Source: JAWKWH01 sp963669285
GTDB taxonomy: Bacteria > Pseudomonadota > Alphaproteobacteria > Rhizobiales > Rhizobiaceae
Direction of reading: 5' to 3'
Assembly: GCA_963669285.2 (NCBI GenBank)
Contig: CAXXSI010000023.1
Coordinates: 89,176 to 153,175 of the forward strand
DNA: 64,000 nt
Part shown: piece after piece, positions 34,733 through 42,880 of the stretch
Position numbering within the stretch: position 1 is the first letter of the stretch
Layout of the letters: each line of letters begins with the position of its first letter
The notes under the pieces: generated by a model
Seen by the model: the letters and a program-made list of their open reading frames with translations, nothing else
Told to the model about the DNA's origin: nothing
The model's database searches: none
Program-made: the position numbers and the translations under genes

Positions 34733-35256
34733 GCTGCGTTTATTTCCTCCAGCTCCTTGAGCACCGGTTCGCAGGCGATCCCATGACCAAATCCACGCTT
34801 GAACATCGGGAAAAACTGCCCCGACAGAACGGCGGTCGACATGCTTGCCAGCCCTTTTTTGCCCCATTTTTGCTCGATTGTTTCAATCAATTCGGCAAGG
34901 TCGGGTGTATTGTCCAGCACCGCCGCGGCATAAGCCTGTCCGAGGGCTGCATCCGGATCCGTCGGCGTGGCGATGAGAATGTCACGGATCGTAGTGTGAT
35001 CGATACCGCCACGCCCGGCCATGTCGATGACAAGGCGAAGACATGGTCCGCAGTCGGCACGCATGCACGCGAATAACTTTGCCGCCCAAAAGGCGGATTT
35101 CGGTACTTTCGGCGGTTGCGTGAAGAACGACATGGCAAAGGCGAATTTACGCAATGCCGCAGGATCTGCATCGGCCAGTTCGTGCATGTAGGAGACGTCA
35201 TAGTCGTACTCGCGGCCCATGGCGTCGAACTTCCGTTTCAGCCAGGCAGTAATCAT
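34729..35256 (-). CDS. AhpD/carboxymuconolactone-decarboxylase-like protein
   Basis: Helical protein of 175 residues. The segment FAMSFFTQPPKVPKSAFWAAKLFACMRADCGPCLRLVIDMAG resembles the active-site region of the AhpD/CMD family, with cysteines in CMRADCGPC where AhpD has its CxxC. The match is by pattern only and no database search was possible. The ATG at 35256 with GGAGAAG upstream is chosen; a longer reading adds 13 residues. It overlaps both neighbours (ATGA at each end), so all three genes form one tightly coupled operon with the ECF41 sigma factor last. Confidence 0.75.
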   Translation of the reverse strand: MITAWLKRKFDAMGREYDYDVSYMHELADADPAALRKFAFAMSFFTQPPKVPKSAFWAAKLFACMRADCGPCLRLVIDMAGRGGIDHTTIRDILIATPTDPDAALGQAYAAAVLDNTPDLAELIETIEQKWGKKGLASMSTAVLSGQFFPMFKRGFGHGIACEPVLKELEEINAA

Positions 35257-35654
35257 GTCGCTTCTCCAAGTTGTTTCATTTGCAAATTGTGCCACACAAA
35301 CGCGGCCGGGGTTAAGCCGGGTATGATGATGATCAACGTATCGCGCGCGATTTCGCCGAAACCGGAATGGCCGTGAAAGAACTCGACGGCATGCAGAACG
35401 GCATGTCCGCCGAGAAAAATCGCGGGGGCGGTCAGAAGAGCGGCCGCAATTGGGCCCCTATGGCGAACCGCAAGCGCCAAACCGGCAGCGCAAGCCAGAA
35501 AGGCGATGGCGATGTCGGCAATGAAATGACCGTTGAACGGCCCGGTGTGTGTGACGCCCGGCACCGTTTCATACCAGCGCGCGGGCATCATCAGCATGAA
35601 CAGGCCATTGAAGCCGTGCCAGGCCGCTACAGCGGACAGAATGAGCTTTTGCAT
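35253..35654 (-). CDS. Small four-helix membrane protein
   Basis: Membrane protein of about 133 residues with four hydrophobic segments (LILSAVAAWHGFNGLFMLMMPA, HFIADIAIAFLACAAGLALAV, IAAALLTAPAIFLGGHAVLHA and ARDTLIIIIPGLTPAAFVW). I do not recognise a family with confidence; it has the look of DoxX-type or DUF-type small membrane proteins. The ATG at 35654 has an ideal AGGAGGTG upstream. First gene of the operon that ends with the ECF41 sigma factor, so its function is probably linked to the condition the sigma factor senses. Confidence 0.75.
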   Translation of the reverse strand: MQKLILSAVAAWHGFNGLFMLMMPARWYETVPGVTHTGPFNGHFIADIAIAFLACAAGLALAVRHRGPIAAALLTAPAIFLGGHAVLHAVEFFHGHSGFGEIARDTLIIIIPGLTPAAFVWHNLQMKQLGEAT

Positions 35655-35789
35655 TTCGCACCTCCTGACTTCATGACGAGAAAGCGGCGTTGATTGTGAC
35701 AAGAAAATTTCAGTCGTCCAAAAAAACTTGTTGTGGCGCGCGGCCAGTCACGGCGTTAGCTTCAGACGGACCACCGTGGAGACAAACGC

Positions 35790-36677
35790 ATGATCACCGT
35801 CATTGGATCCATCAACCTCGATCTCATCGGCAACGTCGACCGGCTGCCGGCACCCGGCGAAACCGTGCCGGGAGACCATTTTGTCACCGCGCCCGGCGGA
35901 AAGGGCGCCAATCAGGCGCTGGCCGCACGCCGGGCCGGTGCGCAGGTGCAGATGGTCGGGGCGGTTGGCGATGATGCGTTTGCCACGGAGGCTTTGGAGC
36001 TGCTGAACGAAGCCGGTGTCGATCTGTCGGCAGTACGCGAGAGCAAGGCGGCGACCGGTATCGCGCTCATTCTCGTTGGCAACGACGGTGAGAACATGAT
36101 CGCGGTTATTCCGGGCGCTAACGGCACAGTATTGCCAGGTGACGCGGAAGCCGCGGTCATCGAGCCGGGTGATGTGATGTTGCTTCAGCATGAAGTGCCG
36201 CGCGAGACCGTAGAGGCTTCGCTTGTGGCCGCTCGGCAGGCCGGCGCAGTGTCGATCCTCAATACCGCCCCGTGGCGCAACGGTTGGGTCAGACTGATGG
36301 AGCAAGCCGACATCGTTGTCGCCAACGAGACCGAATTCGATCTGGCGGCCAAGGGTCTGGACCTCGCCGGCGCGTCCCGCGAAGAAGCGATGACCAGATT
36401 TGTCGTCAAGACAGGCCGAACAATCGTGGTCACGCTTGGTGCGGATGGAGTCGTTGCCGCCACCCCTGACGGGCTATTGCGGGCCGCCGCGCCGAAAATC
36501 ACGCCCGTCGATACGGTCGGCGCAGGTGACACGTTCTGCGGCTATCTGGCGGCAAGCCTGGCCGACGGCATGGCGTTGCAGGACGCGATCGCACGCGCAG
36601 CAAAGGCCGGGTCGCTTGCCTGCCTGAAACCCGGTGCACAACCGGCGATCCCGGAAGCAGCGGAAGTGGATAGTTGA
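35790..36677 (+). CDS. rbsK: Ribokinase
   Basis: PfkB-family kinase of 295 residues that phosphorylates D-ribose. The start ITVIGSINLDLIGNVDRLPAPGETVPGDHFVTAPGGKGANQALAARRAGA is the ribokinase signature (NxD and GGKGANQA), and DTVGAGDTFCGYLAASLADG is the C-terminal catalytic motif. No ribose transporter is adjacent, but a nucleoside hydrolase about 1.3 kb downstream could supply ribose. Confidence 0.92.
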   Translation: MITVIGSINLDLIGNVDRLPAPGETVPGDHFVTAPGGKGANQALAARRAGAQVQMVGAVGDDAFATEALELLNEAGVDLSAVRESKAATGIALILVGNDGENMIAVIPGANGTVLPGDAEAAVIEPGDVMLLQHEVPRETVEASLVAARQAGAVSILNTAPWRNGWVRLMEQADIVVANETEFDLAAKGLDLAGASREEAMTRFVVKTGRTIVVTLGADGVVAATPDGLLRAAAPKITPVDTVGAGDTFCGYLAASLADGMALQDAIARAAKAGSLACLKPGAQPAIPEAAEVDS

Positions 36678-36767
36678 CGTCTCCGGATGCGTGACAAGGC
36701 GGTTCGTATGGCGGTTTATCCGACTATTGTTCTGCGGGGCGGTTTAGACAATATCGGCTGATTGTTG

Positions 36768-37319
36768 TCAGGCTGCGTTCAAATTCCCCGGATTGTCGTC
36801 TGCAACCGCGGCATCGACCGATTGGATTGCCCATTCCTTGATTTTCTCTTCCAGCATCGCATTTTGCGAACGGAGTTTTTCGACCTCATCGACGACCTTT
36901 TGGCGTTCCGCGTTCTGAAACTCTTCCAGTTGCTCCTTGAGCCACTTGTTTTCTTCGATCAGCGATTCGCGATCCTGGCCGGTCATGGCATCCAAAGCGC
37001 TCTGGAAATTCATCAAGCGAGAGTTTGTGGTCGACCGCAATTCATCGAATTGTGCCGATACCGGTTCGCCCTCCGCCAACGCGGATCCTTCCGCCTTCCT
37101 GCCCAGCAGCATGGCGGGAATTGCGCACAGAACAAAAATGGCTACAGGAACGACCGCTATGCCTTCAACAAGGCTTTGAAGGCCGAAATGCCCGACATCG
37201 TATAGCCCGGCAAACAGAACACATGCCGAAATCACCGCCAGCGTGCCGAGCACCTTGGGGAGCAATCCCATAATCCCGCCGGAAGCCTTTTTTGTTTTTT
37301 CCGCCTTGTCGGAGGCCAT
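36768..37319 (-). CDS. Membrane protein with C-terminal coiled coil, unknown function
   Basis: Hypothetical protein of 183 residues. Two membrane helices (VLGTLAVISACVLFAGLYDV and GIAVVPVAIFVLCAIPAML) are followed by about 100 charged residues with heptad-like content (LIEENKWLKEQLEEFQNAERQKVVDEVEKLRSQNAMLEEKIKEW), predicted to form a coiled coil. A lysine-rich cytoplasmic start (ASDKAEKTKKASG) precedes the first helix. I recognise no family. It is flanked by ribokinase (convergent) and a 300-base gap. Confidence 0.75.
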   Translation of the reverse strand: MASDKAEKTKKASGGIMGLLPKVLGTLAVISACVLFAGLYDVGHFGLQSLVEGIAVVPVAIFVLCAIPAMLLGRKAEGSALAEGEPVSAQFDELRSTTNSRLMNFQSALDAMTGQDRESLIEENKWLKEQLEEFQNAERQKVVDEVEKLRSQNAMLEEKIKEWAIQSVDAAVADDNPGNLNAA

Positions 37320-37622
37320 CGATCAACTCCTTTAGCGATGACGTCACGCCTGTGTGGACGCGGTCATCCGTTATTGTGATTTCGAATGCTGGAACTATTC
37401 ACATGCCGAGGCTGCACGCCTTCAAGGCTGCGGGAGAGCATCATGCCATTCCTGGGGGAATCCCGTGTGATCAGGGTAAATTCGGTAGCTTAATGAAGCG
37501 TGAAATATGGAGAACTGAGCAAAATCGATAGACTAGACTGCCGGCAGGCCGCGTATGATCTCCACACATATGCTTCACGGCTGCTAAACAAACGGTACCG
37601 TTCCCAACCTGAGGCATTCATC
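37320..37622. other. Intergenic region with no recognised element
   Basis: About 300 bases between two divergently arranged small membrane protein genes. Longer readings of the downstream gene start at 37500 in this stretch but lack a conserved look. I see no tRNA, terminator or obvious operator; the promoters of both flanking genes presumably lie here. Confidence 0.4.
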
Positions 37623-38018
37623 ATGCGCGTACTGGAGATTCTGTGGATCGTTCTGTTCCGATTTCGGCCGATTGCCCGAATTTGGGTGGTGTGCCTGATC
37701 CTGGTAAACCTCGCCGCGCTGCTGTTCCTGGACACCTATTACGCGTGGGTCAACGTGGTGGCGTCCGGTGCGGGCATCGTCGTCATGATCGTCATCTACA
37801 CGAAGATGGGCTTTGTTCGTCTTTTGGGCATCGGCCATGTTTTGTGGATTCCGATGATCCTCTACTTTTTGACGGATTTGCCCGACCGGACCGCCTCTCC
37901 TGCCCTTTACCTCTGGGTCGTCTCGCTTATCACGTTCAACTCGGTTTCGCTGTTCATCGACACCGTTGACGTCGTTCGGTTCATTCGCGGGGAGCGATCA
38001 CCCCATTACAAGTGGTAA
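37623..38018 (+). CDS. Small membrane protein, unknown function
   Basis: Protein of about 131 residues with four hydrophobic segments (IWVVCLILVNLAALLFLDTYYAW, VVASGAGIVVMIVIYTKMGFV, LLGIGHVLWIPMILYFL and ALYLWVVSLITFNSVSLFIDTVDVV). It starts at ATG 37623 with GAGG nine bases before. It resembles small membrane proteins found in many marine and soil bacteria but I cannot name it. Its last 21 bases overlap convergently with the nucleoside hydrolase gene. Confidence 0.7.
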   Translation: MRVLEILWIVLFRFRPIARIWVVCLILVNLAALLFLDTYYAWVNVVASGAGIVVMIVIYTKMGFVRLLGIGHVLWIPMILYFLTDLPDRTASPALYLWVVSLITFNSVSLFIDTVDVVRFIRGERSPHYKW

Positions 38019-38954
38019 CTTCGCCAACCGCTCGGTCAGCAGTTCAAAAAAGCCATCATGGTCGATATCGCGCATCACATCGGCGTTTTTCGGCCGATCG
38101 GTGACGTGCCACCAGTCGACGACGGTCGAACCCATGGTCAGTTCGGACATTGTTTCGACGGTGACATTGACGTGCCTGCCCGAAAACAATTCCGGTTTCA
38201 GCAACCAGGCGATGACACAAGGATCATGCAGCGGGCCACCATCGGTTCCATATTTCTCCTCGTCGAAACGTTCAAAGAAATCAAGTAATTGGGCAACCGC
38301 TTCGGCTACCGGTGTGCCGAGTGCACGGATGGCCTCGACCCGCTTTTGTGTGGTCAGAGCCTTGTGCGTAATATCGAGCGGCATCATGACGATCGGTATT
38401 CCCGAGCGGAAAACAATGTCGGCGGCATGCGGATCGACATAGATGTTGAACTCGGCCGACGGCGTGACATTGCCCTGTTCGAAATATCCACCGCCCATCA
38501 TGACGATCTGCTTGATTTTCATGGCGATTTCCGGCGCGCGATTGAGCGCCAGCGCGATATTGGTCAAGGGCCCGAGGGCGGTGAGCGTAATCGATCCGCT
38601 CGGCTCAGCCAACAGTGTTTCGACAATGAAATCAACAGCATGGTCACTTTGCAACGGCATTATCGGTTCCGGTAGAACAGGACCATCGAGGCCGGTGCGA
38701 CCATGGACCTCCTCAGCGGTCACAAGCTCGCGGCAAAGCGGCCGGACAGCGCCGGCAAAAACCTTCATGTCGGATCTACCGGCAAGCTCGCAGATCTTGC
38801 GCGCATTCAGTTCGGTCAATGCCAACGGCACATTGCCCGCCACCGCCGTTATGCCCAACACCTCGATTTCGGGACTTGCAAGCGCCAGCAAAATGGCAAC
38901 CGCATCGTCCTGACCCGGGTCGGTGTCGATAATGATTCTGTGACTTGGCGTCAT
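37998..38954 (-). CDS. Inosine-uridine-type nucleoside hydrolase
   Basis: Calcium-dependent N-ribohydrolase of 318 residues that splits ribonucleosides into base and ribose. The signature DTDPGQDDAVAILLAL with the metal-binding Asp cluster opens the protein; ALGPLTNIALAL, VMMGGGYFEQGNVTPSAEFNIYVDPHAA and the late His/Asp in LHDPCVIAW complete the site. Base specificity is not evident. Its 3' end overlaps the convergent membrane protein gene by 21 bases, and it is divergent from hsp20 by 125 bases. Confidence 0.92.
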   Translation of the reverse strand: MTPSHRIIIDTDPGQDDAVAILLALASPEIEVLGITAVAGNVPLALTELNARKICELAGRSDMKVFAGAVRPLCRELVTAEEVHGRTGLDGPVLPEPIMPLQSDHAVDFIVETLLAEPSGSITLTALGPLTNIALALNRAPEIAMKIKQIVMMGGGYFEQGNVTPSAEFNIYVDPHAADIVFRSGIPIVMMPLDITHKALTTQKRVEAIRALGTPVAEAVAQLLDFFERFDEEKYGTDGGPLHDPCVIAWLLKPELFSGRHVNVTVETMSELTMGSTVVDWWHVTDRPKNADVMRDIDHDGFFELLTERLAKLPLVMG

Positions 38955-39057
38955 TGCAGGTTGAACCTTTCGATCTTGAATTGGCGCAAAAAACGAACCA
39001 TATCAGGGACAAGCTGCGAAATGCCACATGAAATCAAACGGGTTTTGCGGTTTTGAA

Positions 39058-39075
39058 AGTCGCTCAAAGAGGACT
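39058..39075 (+). promoter_or_regulatory. ROSE-like RNA thermometer hairpin upstream of hsp20
   Basis: The 18 bases AGTCGCTCAAAGAGGACT fold into a stem pairing AGTC with GACT and CTC with GAG, leaving one unpaired G (39062) and a three-base AAA loop. The Shine-Dalgarno sequence GAGGA of hsp20 is fully inside the 3' arm, six bases before its ATG. The 5' arm contains UCGCU opposite AGGA with a bulged G, which is the established ROSE thermometer core (U-U/C-G-C-U with a bulged G). Heating would melt the stem and permit translation. The fuller 5' leader back to about 38955 may carry helper hairpins. Confidence 0.75.
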
Positions 39076-39079
39076 GTGC

Positions 39080-39505
39080 ATGACAAGAATGGCACCTTTT
39101 TCGAGCCCGTTGCTGCTTGGGTTCGAATCGATGGAAAAAGCGCTCGAACGGGTGGCGAAATCCGGAGACGGCTATCCGCCGTACAATATCGAGCGTATCC
39201 GGGCCGATGGTGAAACCGGTGAAAGGCTGCGTATCACACTGGCCGTGGCAGGTTTCGCCGAAGATGATCTGGATGTGAGTACCGAAGAAAACCAGCTCGT
39301 CGTTCGCGGTAAACAGGCAGACGAAGAAGCCCGCGAATATCTGCATCGCGGCATCGCAGCCCGGCAGTTTCAGCGGTCTTTCGTGCTTGCCGACGGCATG
39401 CGGGTGGTTGATGCGGACCTGAAAAACGGGCTCCTGTCGATCAACCTCGACCGACCGGAACCTGAAAAAATGATACGGAAAATCAATATTTCGGTCAAAG
39501 ACTGA
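39080..39505 (+). CDS. Small heat-shock protein, Hsp20/alpha-crystallin family
   Basis: ATP-independent holdase chaperone of 141 residues. The N-terminal arm TRMAPFSSPLLLGFESMEKALERVAKSGDGYPPYNIERI is typical of class A rhizobial small heat-shock proteins, followed by an alpha-crystallin domain (RITLAVAGFAEDDLDVSTEENQLVVRGKQ, then YLHRGIAARQFQRSFVLADGMRVVDADLKNGLLSINLDR). The ATG at 39080 is selected because GAGGA lies six bases upstream and is part of the ROSE-like hairpin; a longer reading to 39053 would start inside that hairpin. DUF1150 gene follows. Confidence 0.93.
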   Translation: MTRMAPFSSPLLLGFESMEKALERVAKSGDGYPPYNIERIRADGETGERLRITLAVAGFAEDDLDVSTEENQLVVRGKQADEEAREYLHRGIAARQFQRSFVLADGMRVVDADLKNGLLSINLDRPEPEKMIRKINISVKD

Positions 39506-39600
39506 ACGAGTTCGGACCGGAAATCGGCTTTCCGGAATGAATTGAAGGGCACCTTGGAAGCGTTGCCGTGGTGGAACGCGACCGTGGAAGGAGGCTTGGA

Positions 39601-39858
39601 ATGAGCATTGAAAAGCAAGACGGCGTCATGACCGCGGACCAGTTCGCCCACCTCGGCGAAGGGCACGTGGCTTATGTTCGCAAGATCCAGACGGACGACC
39701 TGATCGGACGTTATCCGGGACTGCCGGAGCTCGATCCGGGCTTGGAGTTGTGGGCGCTGTTTGCCGCAGACGGCCAACCGATCCTGCTCACCGGTGAGCG
39801 TTCGGACGCGGTTGCCGGTGCGATGGAAAACCAGCTCACAACCGTCGCTATTCATTGA
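39601..39858 (+). CDS. DUF1150 family protein
   Basis: Small protein of 85 residues, MSIEKQDGVMTADQFAHLGEGHVAYVRKIQ through ILLTGERSDAVAGAMEN, the typical DUF1150 length and pattern. Function unknown. A perfect AAGGAGG lies eight bases before the ATG. It commonly follows a small heat-shock gene in rhizobia and related orders, as here, and is probably heat-induced with it. Confidence 0.88.
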   Translation: MSIEKQDGVMTADQFAHLGEGHVAYVRKIQTDDLIGRYPGLPELDPGLELWALFAADGQPILLTGERSDAVAGAMENQLTTVAIH

Positions 39859-39889
39859 CGGGAGTGATCGCGCTCATATCTGGTCGCGC

Positions 39890-40354
39890 TCAGGCGGCGT
39901 GAGGCGCCTCTGTCTGCGAAAGGAAATCGTGGATGACGGCGGCGTCCGATGTGCCGCGGATTTTCGATACGGTTTCGGTATTTCTCAACACACGAGCAAT
40001 TCTCGACAATGCCTTGAGGTGGTCGGCCCCGGCGCCTTCCGGCGCCAACAGCAAAAACACCAAGTCGACCGGTTGGTCGTCCATGGCCTCGAAATCAACG
40101 GGCGTTTCAAGACGAGCAAACACACCGGTGATTGCCTCTATGCCGGGGAGCTTTCCGTGCGGTATGGCAATACCGCCGCCGACGCCGGTCGAACCGAGGC
40201 GCTCACGTTGCAGGATTGTGTCGAAAATATCCCGTTCAACAAGCCCGGTCAGCTCTGAGGCTTTCTCGGCAAGCGTTTGAAGCAGCTGCTTTTTCGAATT
40301 TGCTTTCAATGCCGGTATGACAGAATTCACACCGATCAGGTCGCTCAAATCCAT
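39890..40354 (-). CDS. ptsN: Nitrogen PTS enzyme IIA
   Basis: Regulatory phosphotransferase protein of about 154 residues that receives phosphate from EI-Ntr/NPr and influences nitrogen, potassium and carbon metabolism. The phospho-acceptor region GVGGGIAIPHGKLPGI contains the active His, and the PTS EIIA type-2 fold is supported by FARLETPVDFEAMDDQPVDLVFLLLAPEGAGADHLKALSRIARVL. The ATG at 40354 gives the normal start MDLSDLIG. Located after hpf, the common rhizobial order. Confidence 0.94.
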   Translation of the reverse strand: MDLSDLIGVNSVIPALKANSKKQLLQTLAEKASELTGLVERDIFDTILQRERLGSTGVGGGIAIPHGKLPGIEAITGVFARLETPVDFEAMDDQPVDLVFLLLAPEGAGADHLKALSRIARVLRNTETVSKIRGTSDAAVIHDFLSQTEAPHAA

Positions 40355-40410
40355 CGAACCCAACTTCCCCTGGTCTTTCAGGCCAGCCTCGGTCTGCAGG
40401 CGTGGTCCGG

Positions 40411-40989
40411 TTAGCCGTTCTTACCGGCTACAGTCGACGGGTCGATCCAACCGATATTCCCGTCCGATCTGCGATAAACAACATTGACTTCGCCGTCCGC
40501 CGCACTTCTGAAAACGAACACCGGAGCATCCTTGGTATCCAGTTCCACCACCGCAGAGGCCACCGACATGGTTTCCAGCGACATAGTCGTTTCGGCAACG
40601 ATTGCAGGTGCGAAATCCTCCGGCACCTCTTCCGCATCGTCGCCAACCGCGGCCATAACTGTATAGGCAATATCGGTTACCGGTCCTCGCTCGTTTTTGT
40701 GTGATTTCAAGCGGCGTTTGTAGCGGCGAAGCCTGGTTTCGATACGCTCAGCAGCGCTGTCGAAGGCGGCTTCGGGCCGTTTTCCGTCGCCAGTCGCCTG
40801 CAAAGTGATGCCGGTATCGAGACTAATCACGCAATCGGCCGAAAACCGGGCACCCGATTTTTCCACCGTTACATGACCGGTAAATCCGCCATCAAAGAAC
40901 TTTTCTACGGCTTCACCAATCCGGTCCTCAATGCGGGCGCGAAAGGACTCGCCGATTTCCATGTGCTTGCCGGATACGCGCAGATTCAT
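40411..40989 (-). CDS. hpf: Ribosome hibernation promoting factor, long form
   Basis: Binds the 30S subunit and dimerises ribosomes in stationary phase; 192 residues, the long type with a C-terminal dimerisation domain. N-terminal domain NLRVSGKHMEIGESFRARIEDRIGEAVEKFF, then a variable linker, then the C-terminal DAPVFVFRSAADGEVNVVYRRSDGNIGWIDP. The ATG at 40989 is chosen as it begins the conserved domain; a longer reading to 41097 has 36 extra residues of no family character. GGGAAAG lies 11 bases upstream. Confidence 0.94.
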   Translation of the reverse strand: MNLRVSGKHMEIGESFRARIEDRIGEAVEKFFDGGFTGHVTVEKSGARFSADCVISLDTGITLQATGDGKRPEAAFDSAAERIETRLRRYKRRLKSHKNERGPVTDIAYTVMAAVGDDAEEVPEDFAPAIVAETTMSLETMSVASAVVELDTKDAPVFVFRSAADGEVNVVYRRSDGNIGWIDPSTVAGKNG

Positions 40990-41222
40990 ACTGTTTGCAC
41001 TTTCCCTGCCGAAGATCCCGAATCCAAATCTACCTTCGTCGCGGCGTCCCGAAAAGGGGCGCGGAGACATTTGCCTGTAAATTGATAGGCTGGTCATTTC
41101 GCCTGCGTATCATCGCCAACGCTCTTCAAGCGTCAGCCATCCGCAGCGAGCGCGCTTCTAGTCACATCAATGCCGATTGTCAACAAATCAGCAAAAACCC
41201 AGAAACGCGGTGTTTAGAGCTG

Positions 41223-42773
41223 CTATTGCCCGTCAGCTACGGCCCGGGCGCGTTTTTCGCGGCGGCGCTGAACCGAGGACGGTATGTTCATCGACTCGCG
41301 GTATTTGGCGACCGTGCGGCGTGCGATTTCAACATTTTCTTTCTTCAAGATATCCACAATCGCATCATCGGAGAGAACGGATTGAGGTGATTCAGCGTCA
41401 ATCAGCTCGCTGATCCGATGACGTATGGCGGATGAGGAATGTGCCTCACCGTCATCACCGGCGGAAATGGCTTGTGAGAAAAAGAAACGAAGCTCGAACA
41501 CGCCTCGCTGAGTTGCCATGTATTTGTTGGCGGTAACCCGGCTGACAGTCGATTCGTGCATCGAAATGGCATCGGCAACCATTTTCAGAGTCATCGGTTT
41601 CAGGTGCGAAATTCCGTAAATCAGAAACGCATCCTGACGACGCACAATTTCGGCAGCGACCTTCATGATTGTTTTGGCGCGCTGATCAAGGCTGCGTGTC
41701 AGCCAGTTGGCATCGTGCAGACAGTTGGATAGGAAATCCTGGTCTTCGCCAGGCACCGAGGGGAACACCCGTTTGTAGTATTGCTGATCGATCAGCACCC
41801 GAGGCAAGGCTTCCGGGTTCAATTCGATTGCCCAACTTCCATCCGCTGCCGGCGAAACGGTTACATCGGGAGTAATTTCTGCAGCGGTCGAACTGGTGAA
41901 TGCGGTACCTGGTTTCGGATCAAGCGCACGAATCTCGGCCAGCATATCGACGAGATCGTCCTCACCAACACCGCAGATCTTTTTCAAAGCGGCAAAATCG
42001 CGTTTGGCCAGCAGCTGCAGATTGTCGACGAACGCTTCCATCGCCGGATCCAGCCGATCGCGTTCGGCCAGCTGGATAGCCAGGCATTCCGCCAAATCAC
42101 GGGCAAAAAGACCGGTTGGTTCGAATTTCTGGCACTGTCGCAGGACCGCTTCCACCCGCTCCAAGGCAATGCCCAATCGTTCGGTGATTTCGGCACAGTC
42201 ACCGCGCATATATCCGGTTTCGTCCAAGGCATCGGCAAGTTCCCCGGCGATGACCAGATCGACACCATCGTTGAACGTCAGCGAAATCTGCGCCTGTACA
42301 TGATCGCGCAATGTGGGTTTTGCCGCAGCGACCGCTTCAAGTGCAAAATCGTCGCCATCCGCCGATGCGGTACGGCCCGCCGGCGCGGATTTCCACTGCG
42401 CCTGCAGGTCCGCGGTCAGTTTGTCGGATCGGCCGGGATCATCCGGAAAGACATTTTCCAGCGACGTGTCCAGTTTTCCGGCAATCGATCCGGAATTGGT
42501 CTCAAGATCAGAAGACAGCAAACCGTCATCCGGCGCGTTGGACAAATCGTCAGGATCGGCGCCGCCAGCCGCCGAATTGCGCCGTTCGACCTGGTTTGGC
42601 GGTCCCTCCCCGGATTCATCGCGCGCCAGCAGGGGATTCCGTTCAATTTCCTCGTCGATAAACTGCGCCAGCTCGGCATGCGTCATCTGAAGCAGTTTGA
42701 TCGACTGCATCAGCTGCGGCGTCATCACCAGCGACTGTGACTGGCGCAATTGCAATTTGGCCGAAAGAGCCAT
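41223..42773 (-). CDS. rpoN: RNA polymerase sigma-54 factor
   Basis: Alternative sigma factor requiring AAA+ activators, 516 residues. N-terminal glutamine/leucine-rich region I (KLQLRQSQSLVMTPQLMQSIKLLQMTHAELAQFIDEEIERNPLL), an acidic region II, and the C-terminal part with the RpoN box ARRTVAKYRE just before the end. The ATG at 42773 is the standard start; the longer reading upstream is spurious. It directly follows lptB, and hpf and ptsN come next, matching rhizobial gene order. Confidence 0.96.
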   Translation of the reverse strand: MALSAKLQLRQSQSLVMTPQLMQSIKLLQMTHAELAQFIDEEIERNPLLARDESGEGPPNQVERRNSAAGGADPDDLSNAPDDGLLSSDLETNSGSIAGKLDTSLENVFPDDPGRSDKLTADLQAQWKSAPAGRTASADGDDFALEAVAAAKPTLRDHVQAQISLTFNDGVDLVIAGELADALDETGYMRGDCAEITERLGIALERVEAVLRQCQKFEPTGLFARDLAECLAIQLAERDRLDPAMEAFVDNLQLLAKRDFAALKKICGVGEDDLVDMLAEIRALDPKPGTAFTSSTAAEITPDVTVSPAADGSWAIELNPEALPRVLIDQQYYKRVFPSVPGEDQDFLSNCLHDANWLTRSLDQRAKTIMKVAAEIVRRQDAFLIYGISHLKPMTLKMVADAISMHESTVSRVTANKYMATQRGVFELRFFFSQAISAGDDGEAHSSSAIRHRISELIDAESPQSVLSDDAIVDILKKENVEIARRTVAKYRESMNIPSSVQRRREKRARAVADGQ

Positions 42774-42880
42774 GGCCGAACAAACAACCTTCCTGAGTGG
42801 CGTTGTCGCGAAAATCAATATGGGCCAAAAACTGGCCCAAACCTTGCTTGTCAAGACAGACAATAGCCACAAGAGGCTTC

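Noticed and set aside
41781..42740. A 319-codon open frame on the plus strand within rpoN
   Set aside because: Complementary-strand shadow of rpoN, a common effect in G+C-rich coding DNA.
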